A stretch of DNA of 64,000 nucleotides from assembly GCF_000773975.1 (NCBI RefSeq), contig NZ_JRUQ01000037.1, positions 62,001-126,000 on the forward strand. Direction: 5' to 3'. Of this stretch, positions 28,950 to 39,815 are shown in pieces. A model generated the notes under the pieces. The model did no database searches. It worked only from the letters and a program-made list of their open reading frames with translations, and was not told the DNA's origin. The position numbers and the translations under genes were made by a program. Numbering within the stretch: the first letter of the stretch is position 1; every line of letters begins with the position of its first letter. Source of the stretch: Erwinia typographi. Lineage in GTDB: Bacteria > Pseudomonadota > Gammaproteobacteria > Enterobacterales > Enterobacteriaceae.

Positions 28950-29654
28950 ATGAACATCGCAGGCTCCTTTGCGGACGTCATTGCTGTCGTCCCTGCTGCC
29001 GGAATAGGCAGCCGGATGCAGTCAGAGTGCCCCAAACAATATCTTTCCGTGGACGGTAAAACGCTGCTGGAGCATGCGCTCAACAGCCTGCTGGCACATC
29101 CGGCGGTTAGCCGCATTATCGTCGCTATCAGCCCTGACGATCCTTTCTTTTCCACGCTCCCCATAGCCAGCGATGCGCGCATCACCGTAGTGAACGGTGG
29201 CAAAGAGCGCGCGGACTCGGTGCTGGCAGGGCTTCAGGCTGCTTGTTCCGCCCACTGGGTGCTGGTGCACGACGCCGCCCGTCCCTGTCTGCATCTTGAC
29301 GATCTCACTCGCCTGCTGGCGATTACCGCCACCAGTCGCGTGGGCGGCATCCTGGCGACGCCGGTTCGCGACACCATGAAGCGTGCCGAAGCGGGCCGCC
29401 AGGCGGTTGCGCATACCGTGGATCGTGAAGCGCTCTGGCACGCCCTGACGCCGCAGCTGTTCCCGCTGGAGCTGCTACGAACCTGTCTGGAACGGGCGCT
29501 GCGCGAAGGGGCAACGATCACTGATGAGGCTTCGGCCCTCGAGTATTGTGGCTATCACCCTGAACTGGTTATGGGACGCAGTGATAATATTAAGGTCACC
29601 AGACCGGAAGACCTCGCGCTGGCGGCGTTTTACCTGACTCAATTAGCTAATTAA
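28950..29654 (+). CDS. ispD: 2-C-methyl-D-erythritol 4-phosphate cytidylyltransferase
   Basis: IspD joins CTP and methylerythritol phosphate, the third step of the MEP isoprenoid pathway. The 234-aa protein has the nucleotide-binding N-terminus [20 protein letters not shown], the [13 protein letters not shown] segment, and the substrate motif [14 protein letters not shown], then the conserved [11 protein letters not shown]-like region ([13 protein letters not shown]). Length is normal (236 in E. coli). It lies 12 bases before ispF, which acts two steps later. Confidence 0.97.
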   Translation: MNIAGSFADVIAVVPAAGIGSRMQSECPKQYLSVDGKTLLEHALNSLLAHPAVSRIIVAISPDDPFFSTLPIASDARITVVNGGKERADSVLAGLQAACSAHWVLVHDAARPCLHLDDLTRLLAITATSRVGGILATPVRDTMKRAEAGRQAVAHTVDREALWHALTPQLFPLELLRTCLERALREGATITDEASALEYCGYHPELVMGRSDNIKVTRPEDLALAAFYLTQLAN

Positions 29655-29666
29655 GGAGAACGCATA

Positions 29667-30146
29667 ATGCGTATTGGCCACGGTTTTGATGTTCATGCGT
29701 TTGGCGGCGAAGGCCCGCTGATTATCGGCGGCGTGCGGATCCCTTATGAAAAAGGCCTGCTGGCGCACTCGGATGGCGACGTGGCGCTTCACGCGCTGAC
29801 GGATGCGCTGCTGGGCGCCGCCGCGCTGGGCGACATTGGTAAGCTGTTCCCTGATACGGACGCGGCTTATAAAGGGGCTGACAGCCGTGAACTGCTGCGT
29901 GAAGCCTGGCGTCAGATAGAGAAGAAAGGCTATCGCCTCGGCAACGTTGACGTCACGATTATTGCCCAGGCGCCGAAAATGCTGCCACATGTGCCGCAAA
30001 TGCGCATCAATATCGCCGAAGATCTGGGCATCCACATGGACGACGTCAACGTGAAGGCCACCACCACCGAAAAGCTCGGTTTTACCGGTCGCGGTGAAGG
30101 TATTGCCTGTGAAGCCGTCGCGCTGATCTTCAGGGCGAAAGCGTAA
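29667..30146 (+). CDS. ispF: 2-C-methyl-D-erythritol 2,4-cyclodiphosphate synthase
   Basis: IspF is a trimeric zinc enzyme that cyclises CDP-methylerythritol 2-phosphate. The 159-aa protein starts [18 protein letters not shown] with the metal-binding D8/H10. It also has the conserved [20 protein letters not shown] (third ligand H42) and [20 protein letters not shown]. Same length as the E. coli enzyme. One-base overlap with truD. Confidence 0.98.
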   Translation: MRIGHGFDVHAFGGEGPLIIGGVRIPYEKGLLAHSDGDVALHALTDALLGAAALGDIGKLFPDTDAAYKGADSRELLREAWRQIEKKGYRLGNVDVTIIAQAPKMLPHVPQMRINIAEDLGIHMDDVNVKATTTEKLGFTGRGEGIACEAVALIFRAKA

Positions 30147-31192
30147 TGGCCGTTGAGGACCTGCACTGGCTGCACGGCAAGCCCACGGCGACCGGCGTGC
30201 TCAAGGCCAATCCAGAAGATTTTATCGTCATCGAAGATCTGGGTTACCACCCGGACGGCGACGGTGAACAGCTGCTGGTGCGCATCCGTAAAAACGGCTG
30301 CAACACCCGCTTCGTGGCCGAAGCGCTGGCAAAGTTCGCCGGTATACACCCGCGCGACGTCAGCTTCGCCGGGATGAAAGACCGCCACGCGGTAACCGAG
30401 CAGTGGTTTTGCCTGCGTATTCCCGGTAAAGAAACGCCAGATTTATCTGCATTTCAGCTGGAAGGCTGCGAGGTGCTGGAAAGCGCCCGCCATCGTCGTA
30501 AACTGCGTACTGGCGCGCTACAGGGCAACGCTTTTACCCTGATTCTCCGGCAGATTTCCGACCGTGATGCCGTTGAACAACGCCTGCGCCAGATCGCGGC
30601 GTCCGGCGTACCTAACTATTTCGGCGTGCAGCGTTTTGGTCACGACGGCAATAACCTGACGATGGCCCGCCGCTGGGCTGCCGGTGAGATCCGCGTCAAA
30701 GAGCGGAACAAGCGCAGCTTCCTGCTCTCGGCCGCCCGCAGCGCGCTGTTTAATCAGGTTGCGAGCGACAGGCTGGGGCAGGGAAAACTGTCAGCCATTA
30801 TGGCCGGTGATGCCCTACAGCTTACCGGACGGGGAAGCTGGTTCGTGGCGGAAGAGGGCGAGCTGGAAACGTTGCAGGCGCGCGTCGCTAACGACGAGCT
30901 GCGTATTACCGCACCGCTTCCCGGCAGCGGCGCGTGGGGAACGTTGGGTTGCGCGTTGGCTTTTGAACAACAAAGCCTGGCAGCCGAGGCAGAATTGATT
31001 ACACTGCTTGAGCGTGAAAAAGTCGACGCGGCCCGTCGTGCTTTGTTGGTGAAACCGCGCGATTTGTGCTGGAACTGGTGGGATGATGTCACCGTTGAGC
31101 TGAGTTTCTGGCTTCCTGCGGGCAGTTTTGCCACCACTCTGGTGCGTGAAGTTCTTCTACAAGAAGGTGAAGATGCGAATATTGCTGAGTAA
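30146..31192 (+). CDS. truD: tRNA pseudouridine(13) synthase TruD
   Basis: TruD converts U13 of tRNA-Glu to pseudouridine. The 348-aa protein has the catalytic aspartate in [20 protein letters not shown] (near residue 80), the family motif [15 protein letters not shown], and the inserted TRUD domain (residues ~155-305). Length is as in E. coli (349). Its last 20 bases overlap surE. Confidence 0.97.
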   Translation: MAVEDLHWLHGKPTATGVLKANPEDFIVIEDLGYHPDGDGEQLLVRIRKNGCNTRFVAEALAKFAGIHPRDVSFAGMKDRHAVTEQWFCLRIPGKETPDLSAFQLEGCEVLESARHRRKLRTGALQGNAFTLILRQISDRDAVEQRLRQIAASGVPNYFGVQRFGHDGNNLTMARRWAAGEIRVKERNKRSFLLSAARSALFNQVASDRLGQGKLSAIMAGDALQLTGRGSWFVAEEGELETLQARVANDELRITAPLPGSGAWGTLGCALAFEQQSLAAEAELITLLEREKVDAARRALLVKPRDLCWNWWDDVTVELSFWLPAGSFATTLVREVLLQEGEDANIAE

Positions 31193-31934
31193 CGATGACG
31201 GAATCCATGCGCCGGGCATTCAAACGCTGGCTGCGGCGCTGCGGCAATTTGCCGAAGTGCAGGTTGTTGCTCCCGATCGTAATCGCAGCGGTGCTTCTAA
31301 TTCCCTGTCGCTGGAGACGCCGCTGCGGACCTTCACCTATCCTGATGGTGATATCGCCGTGCAGATGGGTACACCGACCGACTGTGTCTATCTGGGCGTC
31401 AACTCGCTGATGCAGCCGAAGCCGGACATTGTGGTTTCCGGGATCAACGCTGGCCCGAACCTGGGCGATGACGTGATCTATTCAGGCACCGTGGCGGCGG
31501 CGATGGAAGGGCGTCATCTCGGCCTGCCTGCGCTTGCCGTCTCCCTTGATGGGCACAAGCATTACGATACCGCTGCGGCGGTGACCTGTTCGCTGCTGCG
31601 CGCGCTGCTGCGTGAGCCTCTTCGCACTGGCCGCATACTCAACGTCAACGTCCCGGATTTGCCGCTTTCGGCGATCAAAGGCATCCGCGTTACCCGCTGC
31701 GGCAGCCGCCACCCCAGCGATCAGGTGATCCCGCAGCAGGACCCTCGTGGCAATATGATGTACTGGATCGGCCCGCCGGGGCAAAAGCTGGACGCCGGTC
31801 CTGACACGGACTTTGCCGCCGTCGACCAGGGATATGTCTCGGTGACCGCACTCCATGTTGATTTAACCGCCCATGCCGCGCAGGACGTGGTGGCGTCATG
31901 GCTCTCCAGCGTCGAGGTCAGTAGCGAATGGTGA
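31173..31934 (+). CDS. surE: 5'/3'-nucleotidase SurE
   Basis: SurE is a metal-dependent nucleotidase and exopolyphosphatase linked to stationary-phase survival. The 253-aa protein begins [19 protein letters not shown] with the metal-binding DD pair, then [28 protein letters not shown] and [20 protein letters not shown]. Start at ATG 31173, preceded by AGAAGGTGAAG, inside the truD end. Overlaps pcm by seven bases. Confidence 0.97.
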   Translation: MRILLSNDDGIHAPGIQTLAAALRQFAEVQVVAPDRNRSGASNSLSLETPLRTFTYPDGDIAVQMGTPTDCVYLGVNSLMQPKPDIVVSGINAGPNLGDDVIYSGTVAAAMEGRHLGLPALAVSLDGHKHYDTAAAVTCSLLRALLREPLRTGRILNVNVPDLPLSAIKGIRVTRCGSRHPSDQVIPQQDPRGNMMYWIGPPGQKLDAGPDTDFAAVDQGYVSVTALHVDLTAHAAQDVVASWLSSVEVSSEW

Positions 31935-32554
31935 TCCGCCGCATTGATACGCTGCTGGCGCAGCTGCGCCAGCAGGGCATTGACGATGAACGGTTGCTGA
32001 AAGCGATTGAGGATGTCCCGCGCGAGCGTTTTGTCGATGAGGCGTTCGAACATAAAGCCTGGGAGAATATGGCGCTGCCCATTGGCTCCGGCCAGACTAT
32101 TTCCCAGCCTTATATGGTGGCGAAAATGACCTCGCTGCTGGAGCTGACCCCCAGATCGCGCGTGTTAGAAATCGGTACCGGATCGGGCTATCAGACGGCG
32201 ATCCTGGCGCATCTGGTTGAACACGTTTACTCGGTCGAACGGATTAAAGGGCTTCAGTGGCAGGCCAAACGCCGTCTTAAGCAGCTGGATTTGCATAATG
32301 TTTCGACGCGCCACGGCGACGGCTGGCAGGGGTGGCCTGCTCGCGGCCCGTTTGATGCGATTATCGTCACCGCCGCCCCACCTGAAATCCCGGTTGAGCT
32401 GATGTCCCAGCTGGACGAGGGCGGAATTCTGGTACTGCCGGTGGGAGAAGAGCATCAGGAATTAAAACGCATTCGCCGTAAAGGCGGCGAATTCGTGGTC
32501 GATACCGTCGAGCCGGTGCGCTTTGTGCCGCTGGTCAAAGGGGATTTAGCCTGA
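31928..32554 (+). CDS. pcm: Protein-L-isoaspartate O-methyltransferase
   Basis: Pcm methylates isoaspartyl residues to start repair of aged proteins. The 208-aa protein has the substrate site [19 protein letters not shown] and the SAM motifs [15 protein letters not shown] and [18 protein letters not shown]. Length equals the E. coli enzyme. Conserved surE-pcm-nlpD-rpoS order. Confidence 0.97.
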   Translation: MVIRRIDTLLAQLRQQGIDDERLLKAIEDVPRERFVDEAFEHKAWENMALPIGSGQTISQPYMVAKMTSLLELTPRSRVLEIGTGSGYQTAILAHLVEHVYSVERIKGLQWQAKRRLKQLDLHNVSTRHGDGWQGWPARGPFDAIIVTAAPPEIPVELMSQLDEGGILVLPVGEEHQELKRIRRKGGEFVVDTVEPVRFVPLVKGDLA

Positions 32555-32688
32555 CGGATGTTAGCAATTGCATACATCTGTAAATAGCGGCTGAGTAACG
32601 AAATTGTTACTATCTGCATAATTTCACGATCTATTGCCGCCGGCGCGCCGCAGCAGTGGTCACAGTTTTGCCTTCAGGGGGGAGTTAA

Positions 32689-33843
32689 ATGAGCACGGGA
32701 AGCCCAGTTTTTAAGTTAAGCCGGATTGCGGCCGTTTCACTTGTTAGTCTTTGGTTGGCTGGCTGTTCCAGTGATAACACTCAGGCTCCTATCAGTTCAG
32801 TTGGGAGCGGCGGCGGCGGGATGCTGAGCGGGGGTTCCAGCAGCACCACCACCAGCAATGCGAGCAGCGCTGACAGCGGCAACGGCGGCTATACTTCGCC
32901 GCCTGCTTCTATCTCTGCCAACTCGCAGAACGTAGTGAGCGCGCCGCAAAACATCTCTACCAGTGCAAATACCGGCGCGACAAGCGCGGCCAGTGAGAAC
33001 GTGCAGACCCAAAATGGTCACATTGTCTACAACCGTTCTTATGGGAATATTCCTAAAGGTAGTTACAGCGGCGAAACTTACACGGTGAAAAGAGGCGATA
33101 CGCTGTTCTACATTGCCTGGATTACCGGTAACGATTTCCGTGATTTAGCCCAGCGAAATAACGTTGCTGCGCCATATGCGCTCAATGTGGGCCAGCAGTT
33201 GCAGGTTAGTAACGGCTCCGGTGGAACCTTAACCGGCGGCAATGCTATTACCGCTGCGGACGCCAAAGCTGGCGGCGTAGCTGTCCAGCCGTCCGCACCA
33301 CAAATCAAAGGCGGAGCGGTTGCACAGCAGCCTGTTATTACGTATTCTGAGGATTCGGGTAAACCAAGTGAAGGCAAAATGTTGCCATCATCCGGTACAA
33401 ATAGTGTTGCTACGACAACACCGCCGGTTACCGCTCCGACCGTCAGCAGCACAACGAACAGCACTACCCCTGTGGGTAACTGGCGTTGGCCGACAGACGG
33501 GAAGATCATCGATAACTTCTCTGCCTCTGAAGGGGGCAACAAGGGTATCGATATCGCGGGATCGCGAGGGCAACCCGTCATCTCAACCGCTTCAGGGCGC
33601 GTTGTGTATGCCGGTAATGCGCTACGCGGTTATGGTAACTTGATTATCATCAAGCATAATGATGATTACCTGAGTGCCTATGCCCATAACGACACGATGC
33701 TGGTCCGCGAGCAACAAGAAGTGAAAGCGGGGCAGAAGATCGCGACGATGGGAAGCACCGGCACTAGCTCTGTTAGATTACATTTTGAAATTCGTTACAA
33801 GGGGAAATCCGTAAACCCGTTGCGTTATTTACCGCAGCGATAA
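32689..33843 (+). CDS. nlpD: Murein hydrolase activator NlpD
   Basis: NlpD is an outer-membrane lipoprotein that activates the amidase AmiC at the division site. The 384-aa protein has a lipobox (SLWLAGCSS, lipidated Cys near residue 26), a Ser/Gly/Asn-rich linker, a LysM domain ([20 protein letters not shown], near 125-170), and a C-terminal M23/LytM domain. The M23 part is degenerate at its active site ([11 protein letters not shown] in place of the His-containing motif), as is normal for NlpD. The main rpoS promoter is known to lie inside nlpD in enterobacteria. Confidence 0.96.
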   Translation: MSTGSPVFKLSRIAAVSLVSLWLAGCSSDNTQAPISSVGSGGGGMLSGGSSSTTTSNASSADSGNGGYTSPPASISANSQNVVSAPQNISTSANTGATSAASENVQTQNGHIVYNRSYGNIPKGSYSGETYTVKRGDTLFYIAWITGNDFRDLAQRNNVAAPYALNVGQQLQVSNGSGGTLTGGNAITAADAKAGGVAVQPSAPQIKGGAVAQQPVITYSEDSGKPSEGKMLPSSGTNSVATTTPPVTAPTVSSTTNSTTPVGNWRWPTDGKIIDNFSASEGGNKGIDIAGSRGQPVISTASGRVVYAGNALRGYGNLIIIKHNDDYLSAYAHNDTMLVREQQEVKAGQKIATMGSTGTSSVRLHFEIRYKGKSVNPLRYLPQR

Positions 33844-33894
33844 TCCGGCAGAACCTTGGTGTTCTGTCATTGGGATCACGGGTAGGAGCCGCTA

Positions 33895-34887
33895 ATGAGC
33901 CAGAATACGCTGAAAGTGAACGAGTTACATGAAGATGCGGAATTCGACGAAAACGGAGCTGAAGTTTTTGATGAGAAGGCTCTTGTCGGAAATGAACCTG
34001 CTGATAACGAAATAGCTGAAGATGAGCTGTTGTCACAAGGCGCTACGCAACGTGTATTGGATGCGACGCAGCTCTACCTGGGAGAGATTGGTTATTCTCC
34101 CCTGCTAACGGCTGAGGAAGAAGTGTTCTTCGCTCGTCGTGCCCTGAGGGGGGACGTACCCTCTCGTCGACGCATGATTGAAAGTAACTTACGTCTGGTA
34201 GTGAAGATTGCCCGTCGTTACAGCAATCGCGGTCTGGCCCTGCTGGATCTGATTGAAGAAGGTAACCTTGGGTTAATCCGCGCGGTAGAGAAATTTGACC
34301 CTGAAAGAGGATTCCGTTTCTCTACTTACGCTACCTGGTGGATTCGCCAGACGATTGAACGGGCTATTATGAATCAGACCCGGACTATCCGCCTGCCAAT
34401 CCATATTGTTAAAGAGCTGAACGTTTATCTGCGTACCGCTCGTGAACTGACCCATAAGTTAGATCATGAGCCAAGCGCAGAAGAGATCGCCGAACAGCTT
34501 GATAAACCCGTTGATGACGTCAGCCGTATGCTGCGCCTCAACGAACGCATTACATCAGTCGACACGCCACTAGGCGGTGATTCTGAGAAAGCGCTGCTGG
34601 ATATCCTGGCCGATGAAAAAGACAACGGCCCGGAAGATACAACGCAGGACGATGACATGAAACAGAGCATCGTCAAATGGCTGTTCGAACTGAACGCCAA
34701 GCAGCGTGAAGTGCTGGCGCGTCGTTTCGGCCTGTTAGGCTACGAAGCGGCTACGTTAGAGGATGTGGGTCGCGAAATTGGCCTGACTCGTGAACGTGTG
34801 CGTCAGATTCAGGTTGAAGGTCTGCGTCGTCTGCGTGAAATTCTGCAGGCGCAGGGACTGAATATTGAAGCCTTATTCCGCGAATAA
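33895..34887 (+). CDS. rpoS: RNA polymerase sigma factor RpoS
   Basis: RpoS is the general stress and stationary-phase sigma factor. The 330-aa protein has region 1.1-1.2 with [20 protein letters not shown], region 2 with [20 protein letters not shown] and [17 protein letters not shown], region 3, and region 4 with [20 protein letters not shown]. It is full length (330 in E. coli) and intact, which is notable since this locus is often mutated. A strong terminator follows. The leader needed for small-RNA control would lie inside nlpD. Confidence 0.98.
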   Translation: MSQNTLKVNELHEDAEFDENGAEVFDEKALVGNEPADNEIAEDELLSQGATQRVLDATQLYLGEIGYSPLLTAEEEVFFARRALRGDVPSRRRMIESNLRLVVKIARRYSNRGLALLDLIEEGNLGLIRAVEKFDPERGFRFSTYATWWIRQTIERAIMNQTRTIRLPIHIVKELNVYLRTARELTHKLDHEPSAEEIAEQLDKPVDDVSRMLRLNERITSVDTPLGGDSEKALLDILADEKDNGPEDTTQDDDMKQSIVKWLFELNAKQREVLARRFGLLGYEAATLEDVGREIGLTRERVRQIQVEGLRRLREILQAQGLNIEALFRE

Positions 34888-34916
34888 GCGAAGGCACTTT
34901 TAAATGTGAATGCGAA

Positions 34917-34945
34917 AAGCGGTGGTGCAAACCACCGCTTTTTTA
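34917..34945 (+). terminator. Rho-independent terminator of rpoS
   Basis: A perfect 10-bp stem AAGCGGTGGT / ACCACCGCTT with a GCAA tetraloop runs straight into six or more T residues. It lies 30 bases after the rpoS stop. It may also insulate rpoS from the convergent secreted-protein gene, whose stop is at 34964. Confidence 0.93.
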
Positions 34946-34963
34946 TTGGCCTGAATAGCCTGA

Positions 34964-36304
34964 TCAGACGATATCCTTGATTTTGTCCTTCACGTCAGAC
35001 TTTATGTCCTGTGCTGCGTAGGTATCCGTCACCGCGCCCTTGTAAGCGCTCATCAGCATTTGTACCGGGGTTAGCCTGCCTTTCATCAGGCCTTCCGCCA
35101 CGCCCTTCAGTGCATCAATCGGCGTCTTAATATAGCCTTTCAGACCCCCTTTTATCACATCCCAAGGGTTGGTACTTTCTGATTTACCCATACCGGTTAA
35201 TACGTTACTGATGACTGGAATAAACGCCAGCGCTTTTCCCACTTTGAGGCAAATACCCTGGAAACCACTTTTGTTGGTACCGTTCAGGTTAACCATTTCG
35301 TCTTTGGTTTGGGTCAGCTTGCCATCTTTTGGGAAGGCCTTGTCCAGACCCTGTTCGGCAACGTCTTTGACAATGGCGGCTTCAGTACCGTGGCGGGCAT
35401 CGCCATCTTTGGTCAGCCCTTCGATCTTGCCGTTGGTAGAAATATCGCCGCGATCGCCGCCTTCACGGTTATCCAGGCCCTTGACGTTATTCAGGAAGTA
35501 CGACATGTTTTTGGCGGCCAGCGCCCGGCTTTTCTCATCCGGGTTGTTTGATGTCCAGTCGCCAAACTGCTTCTTCAAATCCTCCTGCTTGATATCTTTC
35601 TGGTTGCCCAGATTCTTCAGCACCGGGTTGTCGTTAATGATCTGGTCGGCTGAACGATTATCGCCGTCCATGTTTTTGAACAACGTGTCGCTGGAGGGGG
35701 GAACGCTGGTGTCTTTCTCATCCTTCGGCATCGCCTGCGCGGTGCTGCCTTCACTGCCGGTCGCCGCTGACGTGTCGGAAGTCGCCGCGCTTCCGCTGGC
35801 TGCGCCGCTGCTGAGAGAAGAGAGCAGATCCTTTAGTTGCGACATAACATTATTAAGCTGAGCATCGCCAGAGCTACTGTTGCCGGACGATGATGACTGC
35901 TGGCTTTCCTGACTCTGTTTAATCAGCTTAGTGATGCTGTCGAGCAGCGCCTGGAGCTGCGACATCTGGTTATTGCCGGATGACGCGCTGCTGCCGTCAG
36001 CGCCGCTGGCGGAAGATTGCTGCTGAGACAGCTGATCCTTCAGCTTTGCCAGCTCTTCCTGTCCCTGTTTAATTAGCGAGTCGATCACGGATTTGTAATC
36101 GGAGCTCAGCGAGGACGTTGACGATTTTTCGCTGGTGGTGCCTGACGCGCCGCCATACTGCAACAGATTCGATTTTCCTGATATGGCGCCGGAGCCGCTA
36201 TCGCTCCCTTTGCCATCCTGCTTTACCCCAAAGCGGCTGGCGAACTGCCCGACACCGCCTGTGGCTTCATTCATCATCCCACCGGGATTAACTCTCATAT
36301 TCAT
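34964..36304 (-). CDS. HrpL-type-promoter-controlled putative type III-secreted protein (harpin/HrpK-like)
   Basis: No close relative is recognised with certainty. The 446-aa protein has a low-complexity N-terminal half (residues ~30-215) very rich in Ser, Gln, Gly and Ala, with coiled segments (SVIDSLIKQGQEELAKLKDQ, QLQALLDSITKLIKQSQES), like harpins and type III translocators. Residues ~245-320 form a charged domain: LKKQFGDWTSNNPDEKSRAL, then MSYFLNNVKGLD and GDRGDISTNGKIEGL, resembling the Ca-loop-like DGxIS segment of HrpK/NolX-type proteins as I remember them. A hydrophobic stretch (ALAFIPVISNVLTGMG) lies near residue 370. It has a single cysteine and no Sec signal. Start at ATG 36304 with GGAG six bases upstream; GTG 36316 is part of that site. 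A perfect hrp box lies 103 bases upstream. Gene type is well supported, exact family is not. Confidence 0.7.
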   Translation of the reverse strand: MNMRVNPGGMMNEATGGVGQFASRFGVKQDGKGSDSGSGAISGKSNLLQYGGASGTTSEKSSTSSLSSDYKSVIDSLIKQGQEELAKLKDQLSQQQSSASGADGSSASSGNNQMSQLQALLDSITKLIKQSQESQQSSSSGNSSSGDAQLNNVMSQLKDLLSSLSSGAASGSAATSDTSAATGSEGSTAQAMPKDEKDTSVPPSSDTLFKNMDGDNRSADQIINDNPVLKNLGNQKDIKQEDLKKQFGDWTSNNPDEKSRALAAKNMSYFLNNVKGLDNREGGDRGDISTNGKIEGLTKDGDARHGTEAAIVKDVAEQGLDKAFPKDGKLTQTKDEMVNLNGTNKSGFQGICLKVGKALAFIPVISNVLTGMGKSESTNPWDVIKGGLKGYIKTPIDALKGVAEGLMKGRLTPVQMLMSAYKGAVTDTYAAQDIKSDVKDKIKDIV

Positions 36305-36578
36305 GACAATCTCCACTGGACCAGGTTAACAGATATGGATAAAACGGACGCACGCTGCCAGCGGAAAGGGCAGCCGTGACCTGACTGAACGCTTTTATCT
36401 CTCTCATTACGTGGGAAAGAGTGGAAGATGGTTCCATTCAGGGGGAAATATGGCAGGAATGGGCGGAGAGCCTGCACTGGTAAGGCTGGCGACAAGGGGC
36501 TGTCTGAATGAACGAGTCCTTCAGACGCCCCTTTTAGGGGGGAAGTCGCGCCCCACTTTTTCGCCGGAGAAAAGCGGG
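36305..36578. other. Promoter region between the secreted-protein gene and mutS 3' end
   Basis: This 274-base gap holds the hrp box at 36408-36435 and a short GC hairpin (CCCCTTTTAGGGG near 36530-36542), possibly ending mutS. No other gene is seen. Confidence 0.6.
36408..36435 (-). promoter_or_regulatory. hrp box (HrpL-dependent promoter)
   Basis: On the minus strand the sequence reads GGAACC, 15 bases, then CCACGTA, an exact match to the HrpL consensus GGAACC-N15/16-CCACNNA. It is oriented toward and 103 bases upstream of the ATG at 36304. HrpL is the ECF sigma factor of the group I Hrp type III system of Erwinia, Pantoea and Pseudomonas syringae. The match on the correct strand in front of a secreted-type protein makes chance unlikely. 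Confidence 0.88.
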
Positions 36579-39140
36579 TTACAGCATGGTTTTCAGGCGA
36601 TAAATCCAGTCCAGCGCCTGACGGGGCGTCAGCGAATCCGCATCCAGCGCTTCCAGCGCCTCCACCGCCGGGGAAGTCTCCTCCACCAGTAACGGCAGCT
36701 GAGGACCTTCGGCTTTGCTGCTGGCGGCATTGCCCGACAGCGTCTCAAGCTCTTTCAGCTTGTGCCGCGCCCGTTTAATCACTTCTTTCGGCACGCCAGC
36801 CAGCGCTGCCACGGCCAGGCCGTAGCTTTTGCTGGCCGCGCCATCCTGCACGCTGTGCATAAAGGCGATGGTGTCGCCGTGCTCTATGGCGTCCAGATGC
36901 ACGTTCGCCACGCCTTCCATTTTTTCTGGCAGCGTGGTCAGCTCAAAATAGTGGGTGGCAAACAGCGTCATGGCCTTGATGCGGTTCGCCAGGCTCTCCG
37001 CACAGGCCCAGGCGAGCGACAGCCCGTCATAGGTTGAGGTGCCGCGGCCAATCTCATCCATCAGGACCAGGCTGTTCTCCGTGGCATTGTGCAGGATATT
37101 GGCGGTTTCGGTCATCTCCACCATGAAGGTCGACCGGCCAGAGGCCAGATCGTCAGCGGCACCGACGCGGGTAAAGATGCGATCCACGGGGCCAATAATC
37201 GCCTGCCCGGCCGGAACATAGCTGCCGATGTAGGCCAGCAGCGTAATCAGCGCCGCCTGGCGCATATAGGTACTTTTACCGCCCATATTCGGGCCGGTGA
37301 TCACCAGCATCCGGCGCTGCGGCGACAGCGACAGCGGGTTGGCGATAAACGGCTCTTTCAGCACCTGTTCAACCACCGGATGGCGCGCGTCGGTCAGCTT
37401 AATGCCAGGTTTATCGGTCAGGGTAGGGCAACTGTAGTTTAGCGTCCAGGCCCGTTCCGCAAGGTTAGTCAGCACATCCAGCTCGGCCAGCGAGGCGGCG
37501 CTCAGCAGCAGTGCTTCCAGGTGCGGCAGCAGCAGATCGAAAAGCTGCTCATAAAGCCCTTTTTCCAGCGCCAGCGCTTTACCTTTCGAGGTCAGAACTT
37601 TGTCCTCGTACTCTTTCAGTTCGGGGATGATGTAGCGCTCAACGTTCTTCAGCGTCTGGCGGCGAACGTAGTGGATCGGCACGCGATGGCTCTGCCCACG
37701 GCTGACCTGAATGTAGTAGCCGTGCACGGCGTTAAAGCCCACCTTCAGCGTCTCCAGCCCAAGCTTCTCACGCTCGCGAATTTCCAGCTTATCCAGATAG
37801 TCGGTCGCGCCGTCCGCCAGCGCACGCCACTCATCCAGCTCGGCGTTGTAGCCGGGCGCTATCACGCCGCCGTCCCTAACCAGCACCGGCGGGGAGTCGA
37901 TAATCGCCCGTTCCAGCAGCTCGCGCAGCTCGTCGAACTGGCCCATCTGCTTGCGCAGCGTTTGCAGATGAGGCGTGGCGACGTCGGCCAGCAGCGCATC
38001 AAGCTCCGGCAACTGCTGGAAGGCATGGCGCATACGCGCCAAATCGCGCGGGCGGGCGGTACGCAGCGCAAGGCGGGCCAGAATCCGCTCCAGGTCGCCC
38101 ACCTGACGGAGCAGCGGGGAAACTTCAGCGGTAAAATCCTGTAGTGCGCCAATGCTTTGCTGGCGATGTTCAAGGATAGTGATATCGCGAACCGGCATAT
38201 GCAGCCAGCGCTTGAGCATACGACTGCCCATCGGCGTGACGGTTTTATCCAGCACCGCCGCAAGGGTGTTTTCAATGCCGCCCGCCAGGTTCTGGGTGAT
38301 CTCAAGGTTACGGCGGGTGGCCGCATCCATGATGATGCCATCCTGCTGGCGCTCCATGCTCAGCGAGCGAATATGGGGCAGGGAGGTGCGCTGGGTATCC
38401 TTCACATACTGCAACAGGCAGCCAGCGGCGCGTAGCCCATGCTGAGCCTGCTCAACGCCAAAGCCGCTGAGGTCGCGGGTGCCGAACTGCATATTCAACT
38501 GCTGGCGGGCGGTCTCTATCTCAAACTCCCACAGCGGGCGCCGACGCAGGCCACGACGGTTTTCAATCAGCGACATCGCGGCAAAATCTTCGGAATAGAG
38601 CAGTTCAGCCGGATTGGAGCGGGTCAGCTCGGCAGCCATCGTCTCCAGATCCGTTGGCTCCGCCAGGCGGAAGCGCCCTGAGCTGATGTCCAGCGTGGCG
38701 AAACCGAAGCCGCGCGGCCCCTGCCAGATGGCGGCCAGCAGGTTATCCTGACGCTCCTGCAACAGCGCTTCGTCGCTGATGGTGCCCGGCGTAACAATGC
38801 GCACCACTTTGCGCTCAACCGGCCCCTTGCTCAGCGCCGGATCGCCAATCTGCTCACAGATAGCCACGGATTCGCCAAGCTGGACCAGCTTCGCCAGATA
38901 GTTTTCAACGGCATGATAAGGCACGCCCGCCATCGGGATCGGCTCACCGGCCGAGGCGCCGCGTTTCGTCAGCGAAATTTCCAGCAGCTGCGAGGCGCGT
39001 TTTGCATCGTCGTAGAACAGTTCGTAGAAGTCCCCCATCCGGTAGAACAGCAGGATTTCCGGATGTTCCGCCTTCAGTCGAAGATACTGCTGCATCATCG
39101 GGGTGTGGCTGGTGAAATCCTTGTCAGTAGACTCTTTCAT
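36579..39140 (-). CDS. mutS: DNA mismatch repair protein MutS
   Basis: MutS recognises mismatches and loops and recruits MutL. The 853-aa length equals E. coli MutS when started at ATG 39140; an in-frame ATG at 39179 would add 13 residues unlike the family. It has the mismatch-reading MGDFYELF (Phe-x-Glu), connector and lever domains, Walker A in [15 protein letters not shown], and the ABC-type [20 protein letters not shown] and [11 protein letters not shown]. It is intact, so a mutator phenotype from this gene is not expected. Both neighbours are accessory cassettes. Confidence 0.97.
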   Translation of the reverse strand: MKESTDKDFTSHTPMMQQYLRLKAEHPEILLFYRMGDFYELFYDDAKRASQLLEISLTKRGASAGEPIPMAGVPYHAVENYLAKLVQLGESVAICEQIGDPALSKGPVERKVVRIVTPGTISDEALLQERQDNLLAAIWQGPRGFGFATLDISSGRFRLAEPTDLETMAAELTRSNPAELLYSEDFAAMSLIENRRGLRRRPLWEFEIETARQQLNMQFGTRDLSGFGVEQAQHGLRAAGCLLQYVKDTQRTSLPHIRSLSMERQQDGIIMDAATRRNLEITQNLAGGIENTLAAVLDKTVTPMGSRMLKRWLHMPVRDITILEHRQQSIGALQDFTAEVSPLLRQVGDLERILARLALRTARPRDLARMRHAFQQLPELDALLADVATPHLQTLRKQMGQFDELRELLERAIIDSPPVLVRDGGVIAPGYNAELDEWRALADGATDYLDKLEIREREKLGLETLKVGFNAVHGYYIQVSRGQSHRVPIHYVRRQTLKNVERYIIPELKEYEDKVLTSKGKALALEKGLYEQLFDLLLPHLEALLLSAASLAELDVLTNLAERAWTLNYSCPTLTDKPGIKLTDARHPVVEQVLKEPFIANPLSLSPQRRMLVITGPNMGGKSTYMRQAALITLLAYIGSYVPAGQAIIGPVDRIFTRVGAADDLASGRSTFMVEMTETANILHNATENSLVLMDEIGRGTSTYDGLSLAWACAESLANRIKAMTLFATHYFELTTLPEKMEGVANVHLDAIEHGDTIAFMHSVQDGAASKSYGLAVAALAGVPKEVIKRARHKLKELETLSGNAASSKAEGPQLPLLVEETSPAVEALEALDADSLTPRQALDWIYRLKTML

Positions 39141-39815
39141 ATTGATTTTACTCGTTTTATAAGTCTTTTGTATCTTCAAGTGGCCTCATCTGAAACGCTT
39201 GCGAACTCACATAAATCTACAAACCTGTATGCCAGAACTAGCCTGGCCATTCGCTGAAATGCACATGCAGACTGCTGGTATACAACAGGGATAACTATAG
39301 GAAAATAACACCCAATCAGTCGATTATAATCAACAAGTTATCTGTCGACGTTACGCCCGGTCTCGCTCATGATGGGTGAGGAGTCTGCTTACCTGACCCA
39401 GATAGAAAGCCGTATCTTAACACTGACGACCCAGGAGATTCACCCGTAGGTTTTGCTGTCGAAATCAGTGTTGCCAAAAAGCCCTGTATCATCCAGAGGC
39501 GTGTCTCCAATGGTGTCAGGATGTATTCTGGCGAGAAAACGCCACCTGAAGTTATCAAAGTAACCATCGGAAATGTATCTGATTTTACTAATATTGATCG
39601 CGCCTGCGAGAGAGCTCGCAAACATAAAGCCACCATTGCTGATATTGACCGTCCTTTCTTGCCTGGGCAGCTTTTCACTATCTCAACGGTGAACTGCCGC
39701 AGCGAAAAGTGCTGCTCAAAAACAGAGCGAAAGAGCTGTTTCAGGAGGACGATGGGAAGTGAAGAGCCAGGATAGTTGCTGGCTTCGCTCTTATTGTGGC
39801 GCTGTGCGGTTTTAT
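39141..39815. other. Degenerate accessory DNA between mutS and the hcp cassette
   Basis: This 675-base stretch contains no convincing intact gene. It is AT-richer than mutS. The first ~230 bases should hold the mutS promoter. From about 39373 it carries short open pieces on both strands that match nothing I recognise, listed separately. Confidence 0.5.
39373..39775 (+). pseudogene. Possible frameshifted ORF remnant, unknown family
   Basis: A frame from ATG 39373 reads GEESAYLTQIESRILTLTTQ and stops after 25 codons. A second plus frame then stays open for over 100 codons, with ISVAKKPCIIQRRVSNG, KVTIGNVSDFTNIDRACERA and IADIDRPFLPGQLF, to the stop before 39776. The pair looks like one broken gene. 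The minus strand (39367-39678) is also open for 103 codons, so the coding strand is not certain. No family assigned. Confidence 0.25.

Noticed and set aside
35169-35861. 230-codon open frame antisense to the secreted-protein gene
   Set aside because: The Ser-rich composition is the mirror of the low-complexity secreted protein. The minus strand has the promoter, ribosome site and convergent terminator context.
37521-38144. 207-codon open frame antisense to mutS
   Set aside because: Shadow of a conserved full-length gene with strong codon periodicity on the other strand.
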